This document shows positions 34,192 through 44,141 of a DNA stretch of 64,000 nt, piece after piece. Below the pieces are notes generated by a model. That model did no database searches, was not told the DNA's origin, and was given only the letters and a program-made list of their open reading frames with translations. The first letter of the stretch is position 1. Every line of letters starts with the position of its first letter. The DNA lies in contig JAPXFY010000026.1 in NCBI GenBank assembly GCA_030674185.1, forward strand, positions 58,768,465-58,832,464. The letters run 5' to 3'. Origin of the DNA: Monoplex corrugatus. Lineage: Eukaryota; Mollusca; Gastropoda; Littorinimorpha; Ranellidae. A program made the translations under genes and the position numbers.

Positions 34192-34921
34192 ATATTGTGA
34201 ATGGTTGAATTACACAACTGGTATTGAAATGAGAAGTGTGACATATTGTGAATGGTTAAAATATACAACTGATATTGAAATGAGAAGTGTGACATATTGT
34301 GAATGGTTGAATTACACAACTGGTATTGAAATGAGAAGTGTGACATATTGTGAATGGTTGAATTACACAACTGGTATGGAAATGAGAAGTGTGACATATT
34401 GTGAATGGTTGAATTACACAACTGGTATGGAAATGAGAAGTGTGACATATTGTGAATGGTTGAATTACACAACTGGTATTGAAATGATAAATGTGACATA
34501 TTGTGAATGGTTGGATTACACAACTGATATTGAAATGAGAAGTGTGACATATTGTGAATGGTTGTATTACACAACTGATATTGAAATGATAAATGTGACA
34601 TATTGTGAATGGTGGAATTACACAACTGATATTGAAATGAGAAGTGTGACATATTGTGAATGGTTAAAATATACAACTGATACTGAAATGATAAATGTGA
34701 CATATTGTGAATGGTTGGATTACACAACTGATATTGAAATGAGATGTGACATAATGTGAATGGTTGAATTACACAACTCGTATTGAAATGAGAAGTGTGA
34801 CATATTGTGAATGGTGGAATTACACAACTGGTATTGAAATGAGAAGTGTGACATATTGTGAATGGTTAAATTACACAACTGGTATTGAAATGAGAAGTGT
34901 GACATATTTGTGAATGGTTGA
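34192..34921. repeat. 51-bp minisatellite, right arm segment 2
   Basis: About 14 units between the Penelope-like element and the CR1-like LINE. Confidence 0.95.
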
Positions 34922-34989
34922 ATAATAATAATAATAATAGTGAACATTTATGGCGCTTAATCTAAAAAAAGCCCTAAGCGCTTACAGTA

Positions 34990-35013
34990 AACACACAACA
35001 CGCACACACACAC

Positions 35014-35104
<91 letters not shown>

Positions 35105-35160
35105 GCACACACACACACCACACACACACACACACACACACCCGCACACACACACACATG
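34990..35160. repeat. (CA)n microsatellite in LINE 3' UTR
   Basis: CA dinucleotide run with CCGC interruptions. It lies in the 3' UTR of the LINE, the same position as in the family C copies at 10,287 and 54,065. Confidence 0.95.
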
Positions 35161-35221
35161 CGCGCGGGCACAGATTTCAAGGTGGCAGCAGAAGTAAGAG
35201 TACAGAACTACAGGCTAGGAT

Positions 35222-37084
35222 TTAAAAAAGAGTGGTTTTTAGACCGGACTTAAACGAAGAAAGGGTACAGGTAGAGCGGAGAGGAAAGGGAAGTTTGTTC
35301 CAAATAGAGGGGGCCTGATAAGAAAAAGCACGTTCACCAAGAGTTTTGTTGCGGAAGCGTGGGATTCTAAGTAGGTGGGCATCAGTAGAAGAGCGTAGCT
35401 CTCTGGAGGGAATGTAAACAGTCAGGAGATCAGAAAGATAGGGGGGAGCTAGACCAGCCAGAGACTTATGGCATAGGAGGGAAAGTTTATAGTCAATACG
35501 CTTTCGAACAGGAAGCCAGTGTAGAGTTCGAAGCAGAGGGGAAACATGAGTTGACCTTGGGCATTTCCGTACAAGGCGAGCAGCGTTATTTTGAACTTTT
35601 TGCAATTTGGATAAGAGTGTTTGGGGGCAGCCAGCAAGAAGCGAGTTACAGTAGTCGAGTCTGGAAAGAATGAGTGCAGAAATGAGAGTTACAGTGCTTT
35701 CTTCAGATAGAAGATGACGCACAGAACTGATCCGTCGAAGTTCTAAGTAACAAGCACGACAGACAGAGGATACCTGGCTGTGGAAGGAAAGAGTTTGGTC
35801 CAGTACAACTCCAAGATTACGCACGGATGTGGAAGTGTGGATTACCGAGTCTTCAAGCTGGATAGAAACAGGGATAGGCACAGTAGACAGAAGTCGCTTT
35901 GATGCAATAAATATAAATTCTGTTTTGTCATTATTCAGCTGGAGTTTGTTGCATGTCATCCAAGACTTTATGTCAGAAATGCAGAGCTGTGTGCGTTGAA
36001 TTATAGAAGGGATAGTGGAGGGATGGCCAGACATGTAGATTTGGTTGTCATCAGAAAAACAGTGATGGGATATGTGATGATGGGCTACAATGTCAGAGAT
36101 GGGCTGAGTGTACAAAATAAAGAGAATAGGGCCTAAGACAGAGCCCTGAGGAACACCGTACTTCAAGATGGTAGGATTAGAAGAGACACCATTTATGGAG
36201 ACAACTTGTACACGACCAGAAAGGTAGGATTGAAACCATGACAGAGCAATGCCAGAGATACCAAAAATATTCTGAAGTCGAGAAAGAAGAGTATTGTGAT
36301 CAATAGTGTCGAAGGCAGAAGAGAGATCAAGAAGAGAGAGAAGGGACACCTGACCATTGTCTAGAGTAGATAGCAGATCATTCACAATCTTCAAAAGAGC
36401 AGTCTCTGTACTATGACCAGAGCGATAGGCAGATTGCAAAGGATAGAGAAGGCTGTTGCAATCCAGGTGTTCCTGGAGTTGGAGAAGTGCGATCTTTTCA
36501 ATAATCTTAGAAAGAAAGGACAGATTGGAAACAGGACGGTAGTTTTTCAGGTTTTCAGGATCAAGGGAGGGTTTCTTTAGAAGAGGTTGAACAATAGCTG
36601 TCTTGAGAATAGAAGGAAAACATCCAGAAGTGAGAGAGTCATTTACAATGACAGTGATGTAGGGAAGCAAATCGTGAATCAATTGGGATAAAAGAACAGA
36701 TGGAAGGGGATCAAGTGCACATGTCTTTATGGTAGTTTTATGAATAACTTCACTGACAACAGCTTCAGTCACAGGCTTAAATTCATTAAACAGGTTTCCA
36801 GTGAAAGAGTCATAGGGAACATCTGGTAACATTGCTGACTGAGAGTCGAGGCTTGAACGAAGATCTTCAATTTTGTTACTAAAAAAGTCACAAAATTTCT
36901 GTGGTAGATTAGAGGGATAGACAGGCGAAGGAAGTGGGGATGATTTTATTCTCCCCATGAATGCATTGGTGACCTTGAACAGTTGTTTTGTTGTAGTACA
37001 TGCAGTGATTTTTGAATTATAATATGCTGACTTGGCTTGTTGTACTAAGGTATTTACTAAATTGTTAGCAGCACGCATTATCTG
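35222..37084 (-). CDS. CR1-like LINE reverse transcriptase (3' half of ORF)
   Basis: 618 uninterrupted codons from the ATG at 37,078. Motifs in order: YRPVSNLSFLSKIIEKIALL, LQSAYRSGHSTETALLKIVN, LLDLSSAFDTIDHNTLLSRL (motif A), YGVPQGSVLGPILFILYTQP (motif B), HHCFSDDNQIYM (motif C, about 36,040-36,075), then the thumb and SRLDYCNSLLAGCPQTL, LHWLPVRKRIDYKLSLLCHK. Motif C is FSDD rather than the usual F/YADD: both aspartates are kept and alanine is replaced by serine. The reading frame continues upstream into the 44,142-45,786 segment across the LTR insertion. Enzyme role: target-primed reverse transcription. Confidence 0.92.
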   Translation of the reverse strand, partial: QIMRAANNLVNTLVQQAKSAYYNSKITACTTTKQLFKVTNAFMGRIKSSPLPSPVYPSNLPQKFCDFFSNKIEDLRSSLDSQSAMLPDVPYDSFTGNLFNEFKPVTEAVVSEVIHKTTIKTCALDPLPSVLLSQLIHDLLPYITVIVNDSLTSGCFPSILKTAIVQPLLKKPSLDPENLKNYRPVSNLSFLSKIIEKIALLQLQEHLDCNSLLYPLQSAYRSGHSTETALLKIVNDLLSTLDNGQVSLLSLLDLSSAFDTIDHNTLLSRLQNIFGISGIALSWFQSYLSGRVQVVSINGVSSNPTILKYGVPQGSVLGPILFILYTQPISDIVAHHHISHHCFSDDNQIYMSGHPSTIPSIIQRTQLCISDIKSWMTCNKLQLNNDKTEFIFIASKRLLSTVPIPVSIQLEDSVIHTSTSVRNLGVVLDQTLSFHSQVSSVCRACYLELRRISSVRHLLSEESTVTLISALILSRLDYCNSLLAGCPQTLLSKLQKVQNNAARLVRKCPRSTHVSPLLRTLHWLPVRKRIDYKLSLLCHKSLAGLAPPYLSDLLTVYIPSRELRSSTDAHLLRIPRFRNKTLGERAFSYQAPSIWNKLPFPLRSTCTLSSFKSGLKTTLF

Positions 37085-39418
37085 TGTGATAGGCTCGCGT
37101 GGTTAAGGGGTGGGGTGAGGGTGATTATGATATTATTGGTGATATCGCTGAATTCGCCAGGTGAGATGGATGAGTGGGTTAAGGGGTTTGGTGATGATTG
37201 CTGTGGTGGTCCTATAATCCAGAGCAGAAAGGGAAGTCTCTCACTCAAAACACAAGTCCTCGTTGTGTTACTTGACTCTTTATTATCTCTTGATGAGGAT
37301 AGGTAGGGAAGGAAAACAGGGAAAATGGGAAAATGACAATAAGGGAAAAGGACCGTACTGGGATATGGAAGGAGACAAAAGAATACGAAGAAGGAAGATG
37401 TGTAAGGAAGATGCCAAAGAAGACATCAAAGAAGACGACGTCAAAGAAGACAGTGCCTGTAAGACACAAAATAGGTTTCATAAATACAATGACAAAGTAC
37501 ACATTTTGTGAAATACCAATGTCAATGTACAAGAGTGAACCACTACATTCTAACAGAAGATGTCTACATTTACAAACAAAAGCACTAGCATTTGTAAACA
37601 TGCAACAAATAATTGACAACAAAATGTTGTGTAAAGAACTACTACATTATACCAAAATATGTGGTGTCGATATTTACACTCTAAAGCACTAGCACTTGTA
37701 AACATGGAACAATTGATGACAAAACATTGAGTAACCCTTTGATAAGTTGAGGGTAAACTACCATACTGCTTGTTCGATAGCCTTAGCATAGAGTAGACTT
37801 TCAATAATGTACTGGCAAAATAATGCACAGTCATATTAAGCTGTTCGGCTGCCATGGGCTGAGTTAGTTGTAACATAACATCTGAGTGGGCAGCTATTGG
37901 ACAGTTAATATTCTGTAGTGATGACATAGGCCTACATAGTATTTGACTATGTGAACTGTCATCACAAACATTGGGTCTACCTTATCGAATAGCAGTCAAC
38001 ACACTTGAGTCATCCATTAAATATTTGCTCCATGTAGTTATGTGTAATTCTATGTCTAGTGCTAGAGATAGTGATGACAAAATAGCATAGCATATTACTA
38101 GTTAAGCTATGTCATCAAAGCAACATTCTATATTAATAATGATTAGCAGTGGTGCTGAGCAGACAAGGGATACAACAATTGGATCAATTCGCTGAGCACA
38201 TGTTTCATCAATCATCATGTCAGTATGTAAAAATATAACCTTGTCAAGTATAAAATACTCTTTCTCTGCACAACAATGCCTTGTATCTTGGCTTTTGGCA
38301 GAATATGGTTGTCCATAGTCCTACAATAGCCACATGAAAATAGGGGCTAAATCTATAGTGGTTATTACATTTAAACCTCAGTCCCATCTTTACAATGGTG
38401 GCCGCCATGCTAAGTGCTACAGATCTTGTGAGATAGCACATCGTTTAGATCAAAACGTACTTTCTCGCTGTGTGAATTCTGCAAATCTAACACGGTACTC
38501 AATAGACTCGAGCTAGAATCTAAAGAAATAAGAGACATTAAAGTCCCTAAGCTTACTGCAAATGACAATGAATAATAAAGTGATAAAAATCCAGAACTTA
38601 CTACAGTAACGCCGTGAAGATGATCACCTGCTGTGAGATCAAGAGTGGTGGCAGGAAAGGGCACCTCTGGTAATACTGAGAGTGGCGGTGGAAAAGCACA
38701 CGCTATGATGCGCCTTGTTAATTTGTACTCTGGGAACAGAGCATGATGGTCATATTTTCAAATCTCAAACCTTTCAGATGGCAAGGTCTGATTGGTTGCT
38801 CTCACCAAATTAATCAATCAACCAGATGCCAAGGTCTGATTGGTTGTTCTCACCTAATTAATAAGTCAACACTTAGTGTGTAGTTTTAACGCAGCGCGTC
38901 AGTACACACAAGAGAAACGCTGGTCATTGTCCGGCAGTTTCGCGAGTGGGTATGTCCTCGCTATCCAGCCACAAATACCTAAGGCGGTTGAGACAGACGC
39001 GCCCTGCGGTCATTGTCTGAGTGTTCCCGCCGGCAATTACACGGCGATTGTTCTATAATGCTGAAGGCAGCATGCATACATTAGTGACGGCCCCCCCTCT
39101 ACGTTCTGTAAAACTACCACGTAATACTGACTGGAGATGACGACAAAATCTTGTCGTAGGCCCGCTTTCGAGTACATGTACACATTGTAGATCTGCTAAT
39201 TGTTTAGCAGTGTGTTATCTACAATCGTCATGTACTGGCTAGATCCTTGGAATGTTCAATGCATAGCTATGGGTAGGCAGAGGCTGTGAGATAATAGTAC
39301 AATTTGACCAAGAGAACGCAAGGCGTTTTTGATCTAGGCAAGCACGCTACACGGTGTTGCCTTTGAGCGTTGTAAGTAAATGGGGAAAGATCGTAACAGA
39401 GCAAGGCACTCTGTTACA
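37085..39418 (-). repeat. 3' LTR (element is on the minus strand)
   Basis: 2,334 bp, same length as the partner LTR. It differs from it by only a few substitutions (for example near 37,859 and 38,620), except in the first 80 bp or so at the low-coordinate end, where the two are clearly diverged. Small open frames inside occur in both LTRs and have no recognised domain. Confidence 0.93.
39393..39417. other. LTR-terminal hairpin
   Basis: Perfect 9-bp inverted repeat gtaacagag / ctctgttac with a 7-nt loop at the extreme LTR end. It is repeated at 44,116-44,140 in the other LTR. Confidence 0.8.
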
Positions 39419-39432
39419 CCTCCCCCCACCAA
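39419..39432 (-). other. polypurine tract
   Basis: Minus-strand ggtggggggagg lies directly against the 3' LTR, the expected site of plus-strand priming. Confidence 0.8.
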
Positions 39433-40154
39433 TTTGAAAACCATCGTCCGCGATGGTGCGCAAACATTGGGTAAATTCTTGAAGGCTGAAATTTGAGGGC
39501 CACCTCAAGAATTCATGAAATTGGAAAATGCTATGAATATGGTGGAGTATGGAATCCACTTGTATATTAGCTAGGGTATGCATGGGCACACTGGAGAGTT
39601 GCAATTTCAGTTCCGAAAGGACAGTTACACTGTTTGGTCAAGTTAGGACTCTGAATTGGTCATCGTACTTGACAGTACGAAACACTGAAATGGCAAATGC
39701 CTTAACATAATAAGCTAGAGAAAGTAGCATTAAAGAAAGTAGCATTTAATAAATTCACTAAAGCCTCTTTGCCATACCTATGCATCAAAACATTCATTAC
39801 GGGAAACAAAATGACAAATATATAAAACTACATGTAATATGTAAAGAGCATCACATCAATGTCAATCAAAATTCCGAAGGTATGCTTCAGTGAAAATGAA
39901 GAAAAATTTGAAAAGAGAATGTGCAAATAATCATACATGGGCATATACATGGTACAATAATAATCATACATGGGCATATACACGGTACAATAGTACACCT
40001 AGGTCAGTCTCTCAAATGCAATTATGAAGCATACAATGTAAAATGTCTTACTAAAAATATTCATAATATCTGTAGGTAGGCAAGCTATGAAAAGTTCTCT
40101 TTCATGCGACCACGGAAAGGATCGCATAAGAGTCTACATCTTATTTTGAAGTTC
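39433..40154 (-). other. internal noncoding region of LTR element
   Basis: AT-rich sequence between the Gag ORF stop and the polypurine tract. It contains no domain I recognise. Confidence 0.6.
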
Positions 40155-41723
40155 TCACTGCGTCTTGTTCAGGAGACGTGTTGACCGTCTTGGAGGGACT
40201 GGTGTTGTCAGCTGCTCTGGTACAGTGGGCTCAGGTGCTGTTGTCACCGGGGACTGTGTTGTTCTCGGCTGTGGCTGTGGGCAGACTAGCCACTGCTCAT
40301 CTTCGGAGTCAGATGACTCCGGGTCTGGTGGTGGCTTCATGTCTGGCATGGACCCAGATGCTGGCAGGAGGTGGATCCTGGAGACGGCCTGGTGAGGGCC
40401 ACCTGCCAGCGACTGGACTGTATAGATGTGACGGTGCTGGGGGTGGCGTGCCGTCACACAGTACAGGTCCGGCAACCAGGTGTTGGTCCATGCTGTGCTG
40501 GAACCAGGTATCATGTCCCGCAGGTAAACATGCATGCCTACCTGCAGGTCATCGTCAGCTGCTGGTGTGGATGTCGCCTGCTCCGGTGCTGCTGGGTCCT
40601 GTCGTTGACCATCATGGCTCGGGTGGCCTTGGGATCGACGACGGTGTCTGCGTGGCACTGGAATGGGAGGTCCACTGTTGGTTCCAGGAGTGCTGACAGC
40701 ACTCAGGCTCTGGCTGGCACAGGGTGTTTTGGGGACAGCAGGTTTGGAGGGCGGGGGAGGAAAAGAAGGAGAATGGGGCCCAGGAGAAGGAGTTGTGGCA
40801 GATTTGGATCTGCTTGGGCGTCCCTTCTTCTTGTGCCCTGCAGCTTGTCCGTGGGTGACAGGACGGTCTGCACTTTGCTTTACAGCTCTCTGTGGTGCAG
40901 GCTGCCGTCGCCGCTTGCCTCTCTTCTTGTACCGGCGCCGGTTCCAACATTTGTCTTCAGTGTGGCCGGCCCGGTCACACCAAAGACAGTGTTCTGGTGG
41001 CTGCTGTTGCCGTGGTAACGGTCGCTGTTCGCCGCTGTGGAGAGGTGGTTGCCATGGTGGTTTCTTCGCAGCCACAGTGTTGCGCCGCTGGAGACTTTGG
41101 TCTATGCTGGCATCGAGTTCTGCCAGCTGTGCCTCCATACGGGCGATGACTGGGCTGGAGTTGGCCACTATCAGCTGTGCCAGGTGGTGTTCTGCACAGC
41201 TGTCCTCTCTCATCCACCGCAGGGCCTCCATCTTGGCTCCCTCGAAGGTGGTGTCCGGATGATCTCTTATGTAACGCCGGACATCCCTCCTGAGAGCGCC
41301 TGGGGAGAGACCACAGACGAAGGCGTCCCGAAGCTGCATTGGTGACAATGTCCCCTCTTCAGCTTGGTTGGCCTTCATCCAGAGTACGCGTAGGTGGGTC
41401 GCGTACTCAATGACAGTCTCCCCCTTTCTCTGCTGCCTGTTGTAGAATGTGGCAGCAAGGGTTGTGGAGTCCCTCTGGTCACCCCAGTTGTCCTGGATGA
41501 TCTTCAGGATCTTGTCTGGAGTGTCCACTCTTGCCGTTGGTTGCCATAGCACCTCTCGACGAGCTGGGCCCTCTAACGATGATATCAGCCAGAGGGCAGC
41601 TGCTTTGTCATCCAGGGGCTGGAGCTGTAGGATCAGTCTGGCCTCCTGGATGAAGTCATCGATTTCTGCACTGCTTTCATCTCTGGACAGTTTTGGAAGT
41701 CGGTACAGTTGTGGTGTCGACAT
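40155..41723 (-). CDS. Ty3/gypsy-type Gag fused to integrase-like C-terminal tail
   Basis: 522 codons from a good ATG at 41,723. Residues about 20-190 resemble the gypsy capsid (LWLISSLEGPARREVLW, FYNRQQRKGETVIEYATHLR, LRDAFVCGLSPGALRRDVRR). About 250-265 is one CCHC zinc knuckle (CLWCDRAGHTEDKC), followed by a basic and proline/serine-rich linker. From about residue 395 the sequence looks like the end of a gypsy integrase (DLQVGMHVYLRD, PDLYCVTARHPQHRHIYTVQ, VSRIHLLPA) and it finishes RRSTRLLNKTQ, a common gypsy Pol ending. No protease, RT or catalytic integrase residues are present. I infer an internal deletion that kept the frame between Gag and the Pol tail. High GC relative to neighbours also sets it apart. 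Confidence 0.85.
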   Translation of the reverse strand: MSTPQLYRLPKLSRDESSAEIDDFIQEARLILQLQPLDDKAAALWLISSLEGPARREVLWQPTARVDTPDKILKIIQDNWGDQRDSTTLAATFYNRQQRKGETVIEYATHLRVLWMKANQAEEGTLSPMQLRDAFVCGLSPGALRRDVRRYIRDHPDTTFEGAKMEALRWMREDSCAEHHLAQLIVANSSPVIARMEAQLAELDASIDQSLQRRNTVAAKKPPWQPPLHSGEQRPLPRQQQPPEHCLWCDRAGHTEDKCWNRRRYKKRGKRRRQPAPQRAVKQSADRPVTHGQAAGHKKKGRPSRSKSATTPSPGPHSPSFPPPPSKPAVPKTPCASQSLSAVSTPGTNSGPPIPVPRRHRRRSQGHPSHDGQRQDPAAPEQATSTPAADDDLQVGMHVYLRDMIPGSSTAWTNTWLPDLYCVTARHPQHRHIYTVQSLAGGPHQAVSRIHLLPASGSMPDMKPPPDPESSDSEDEQWLVCPQPQPRTTQSPVTTAPEPTVPEQLTTPVPPRRSTRLLNKTQ

Positions 41724-41788
41724 GGTTTGGCAACTTGATGAATCTGTAGCACTGTCTTCTTGTTTCTGTTCCCTTTCCGAATCTGGAT

Positions 41789-41807
41789 CCTGCTCGATAG
41801 CGCCAAG
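41789..41807 (-). other. candidate tRNA primer-binding site
   Basis: On the element strand, TGGCGCTATCGAGCAGG begins 2 nt after the 5' LTR. It starts with TGG, complementary to a tRNA 3' CCA. I cannot name the tRNA from memory. Confidence 0.65.
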
Positions 41808-44141
41808 TGTGATAGGGCGCGTGGTTAAGGGGGGGTAAGGAGGTTATGATGATATTTATAATATTGATGAATCGCAGCGCCAGGTGAGATGGATGAGTGG
41901 GTTAAGGGGTTTGGTGATGATTGCTGTGGTGGTCCTATAATCCAGAGCAGAAAGGGAAGTCTCTCACTCAAAACACAAGTCCTCGTTGTGTTACTTGACT
42001 CTTTATTATCTCTTGATGAGGATAGGTAGGGAAGGAAAACAGGGAAAATGGGAAAATGACAATAAGGGAAAAGGACCGTACTGGGATATGGAAGGAGACA
42101 AAAGAATACGAAGAAGGAAGATGTGTAAGGAAGATGCCAAAGAAGACATCAAAGAAGACGACGTCAAAGAAGACAGTGCCTGTAAGACACAAAATAGGTT
42201 TCATAAATACAATGACAAAGTACACATTTTGTGAAATACCAATGTCAATGTACAAGAGTGAACCACTACATTCTAACAGAAGATGTCTACATTTACAAAC
42301 AAAAGCACTAGCATTTGTAAACATGCAACAAATAATTGACAACAAAATGTTGTGTAAAGAACTACTACATTATACCAAAATATGTGGTGTCGATATTTAC
42401 ACTCTAAAGCACTAGCACTTGTAAACATGGAACAATTGATGACAAAACATTGAGTAACCCTTTGATAAGTTGAGGGTAAACTACCATACTGCTTGTTCGA
42501 TAGCCTTAGCATAGAGTAGACTTTCAATAATGTACTGGCAAAATAATGCACAGTCATATTAAGCTGTTCGGCTGCCATGGGATGAGTTAGTTGTAACATA
42601 ACATCTGAGTGGGCAGCTATTGGACAGTTAATATTCTGTAGTGATGACATAGGCCTACATAGTATTTGACTATGTGAACTGTCATCACAAACATTGGGTC
42701 TACCTTATCGAATAGCAGTCAACACACTTGAGTCATCCATTAAATATTTGCTCCATGTAGTTATGTGTAATTCTATGTCTAGTGCTAGAGATAGTGATGA
42801 CAAAATAGCATAGCATATTACTAGTTAAGCTATGTCATCAAAGCAACATTCTATATTAATAATGATTAGCAGTGGTGCTGAGCAGACAAGGGATACAACA
42901 ATTGGATCAATTCGCTGAGCACATGTTTCATCAATCATCATGTCAGTATGTAAAAATATAACCTTGTCAAGTATAAAATACTCTTTCTCTGCACAACAAT
43001 GCCTTGTATCTTGGCTTTTGGCAGAATATGGTTGTCCATAGTCCTACAATAGCCACATGAAAATAGGGGCTAAATCTATAGTGGTTATTACATTTAAACC
43101 TCAGTCCCATCTTTACAATGGTGGCCGCCATGCTAAGTGCTACAGATCTTGTGAGATAGCACATCGTTTAGATCAAAACGTACTTTCTCGCTGTGTGAAT
43201 TCTGCAAATCTAACACGGTACTCAATAGACTCGAGCTAGAATCTAAAGAAATAAGAGACATTAAAGTCCCTAAGCTTACTGCAAATGACAATGAATAATA
43301 AAGTGATAAAAATCCAGAACTTACTACAGTAACGCCGTGAAGGTGATCACCTGCTGTGAGATCAAGAGTGGTGGCAGGAAAGGGCACCTCTGGTAATACT
43401 GAGAGTGGCGGTGGAAAAGCACACGCTATGATGCGCCTTGTTAATTTGTACTCTGGGAACAGAGCATGATGGTCATATTTTCAAATCTCAAACCTTTCAG
43501 ATGGCAAGGTCTGATTGGTTGCTCTCACCAAATTAATCAATCAACCAGATGCCAAGGTCTGATTGGTTGTTCTCACCTAATTAATAAGTCAACACTTAGT
43601 GTGTAGTTTTAACGCAGCGCGTCAGTACACACAAGAGAAACGCTGGTCATTGTCCGGCAGTTTCGCGAGTGGGTATGTCCTCGCTATCCAGCCACAAATA
43701 CCTAAGGCGGTTGAGACAGACGCGCCCTGCGGTCATTGTCTGAGTGTTCCCGCCGGCAATTACACGGCGATTGTTCTATAATGCTGAAGGCAGCATGCAT
43801 ACATTAGTGACGGCCCCCCCTCTACGTTCTGTAAAACTACCACGTAATACTGACTGGAGATGACGACAAAATCTTGTCGTAGGCCCGCTTTCGAGTACAT
43901 GTACACATTGTAGATCTGCTAATTGTTTAGCAGTGTGTTATCTACAATCGTCATGTACTGGCTAGATCCTTGGAATGTTCAATGCATAGCTATGGGTAGG
44001 CAGAGGCTGTGAGATAATAGTACAATTTGACCAAGAGAACGCAAGGCGTTTTTGATCTAGGCAAGCACGCTACACGGTGTTGCCTTTGAGCGTTGTAAGT
44101 AAATGGGGAAAGATCGTAACAGAGCAAGGCACTCTGTTACA
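41808..44141 (-). repeat. 5' LTR (element is on the minus strand)
   Basis: 2,334 bp partner of 37,085-39,418, carrying the same terminal hairpin. It should contain the promoter and poly(A) signals, which I could not pinpoint. Confidence 0.93.

Larger units (their letters stand above)
37085..44141 (-). mobile_element. non-autonomous LTR retrotransposon, 7,057 bp, complete ends
   Basis: Two 2,334-bp LTRs (37,085-39,418 and 41,808-44,141) bound a 2,389-bp internal region. LTRs begin TGTAACAGAG and end CCTATCACA on the element's own strand (TG...CA). A 4-bp target duplication TCTG is present at 37,081-37,084 and 44,142-44,145. A TGG-starting primer-binding-site candidate and a G-rich polypurine tract are in the expected places. 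The only long ORF is a Gag with an integrase-like tail. Protease, RT, RNase H and the integrase core are absent, so it must be mobilised in trans, if at all. Confidence 0.93.

Noticed and set aside
37245..37692. Small open frames with charged or hydrophobic repeats, duplicated exactly at 41,968-42,415
   Set aside because: They lie inside the two LTRs; their duplication reflects the LTR pair, not paired genes.
40165..41262. Plus-strand open frames of 170-215 codons
   Set aside because: Antisense shadows of the GC-rich Gag ORF on the minus strand.
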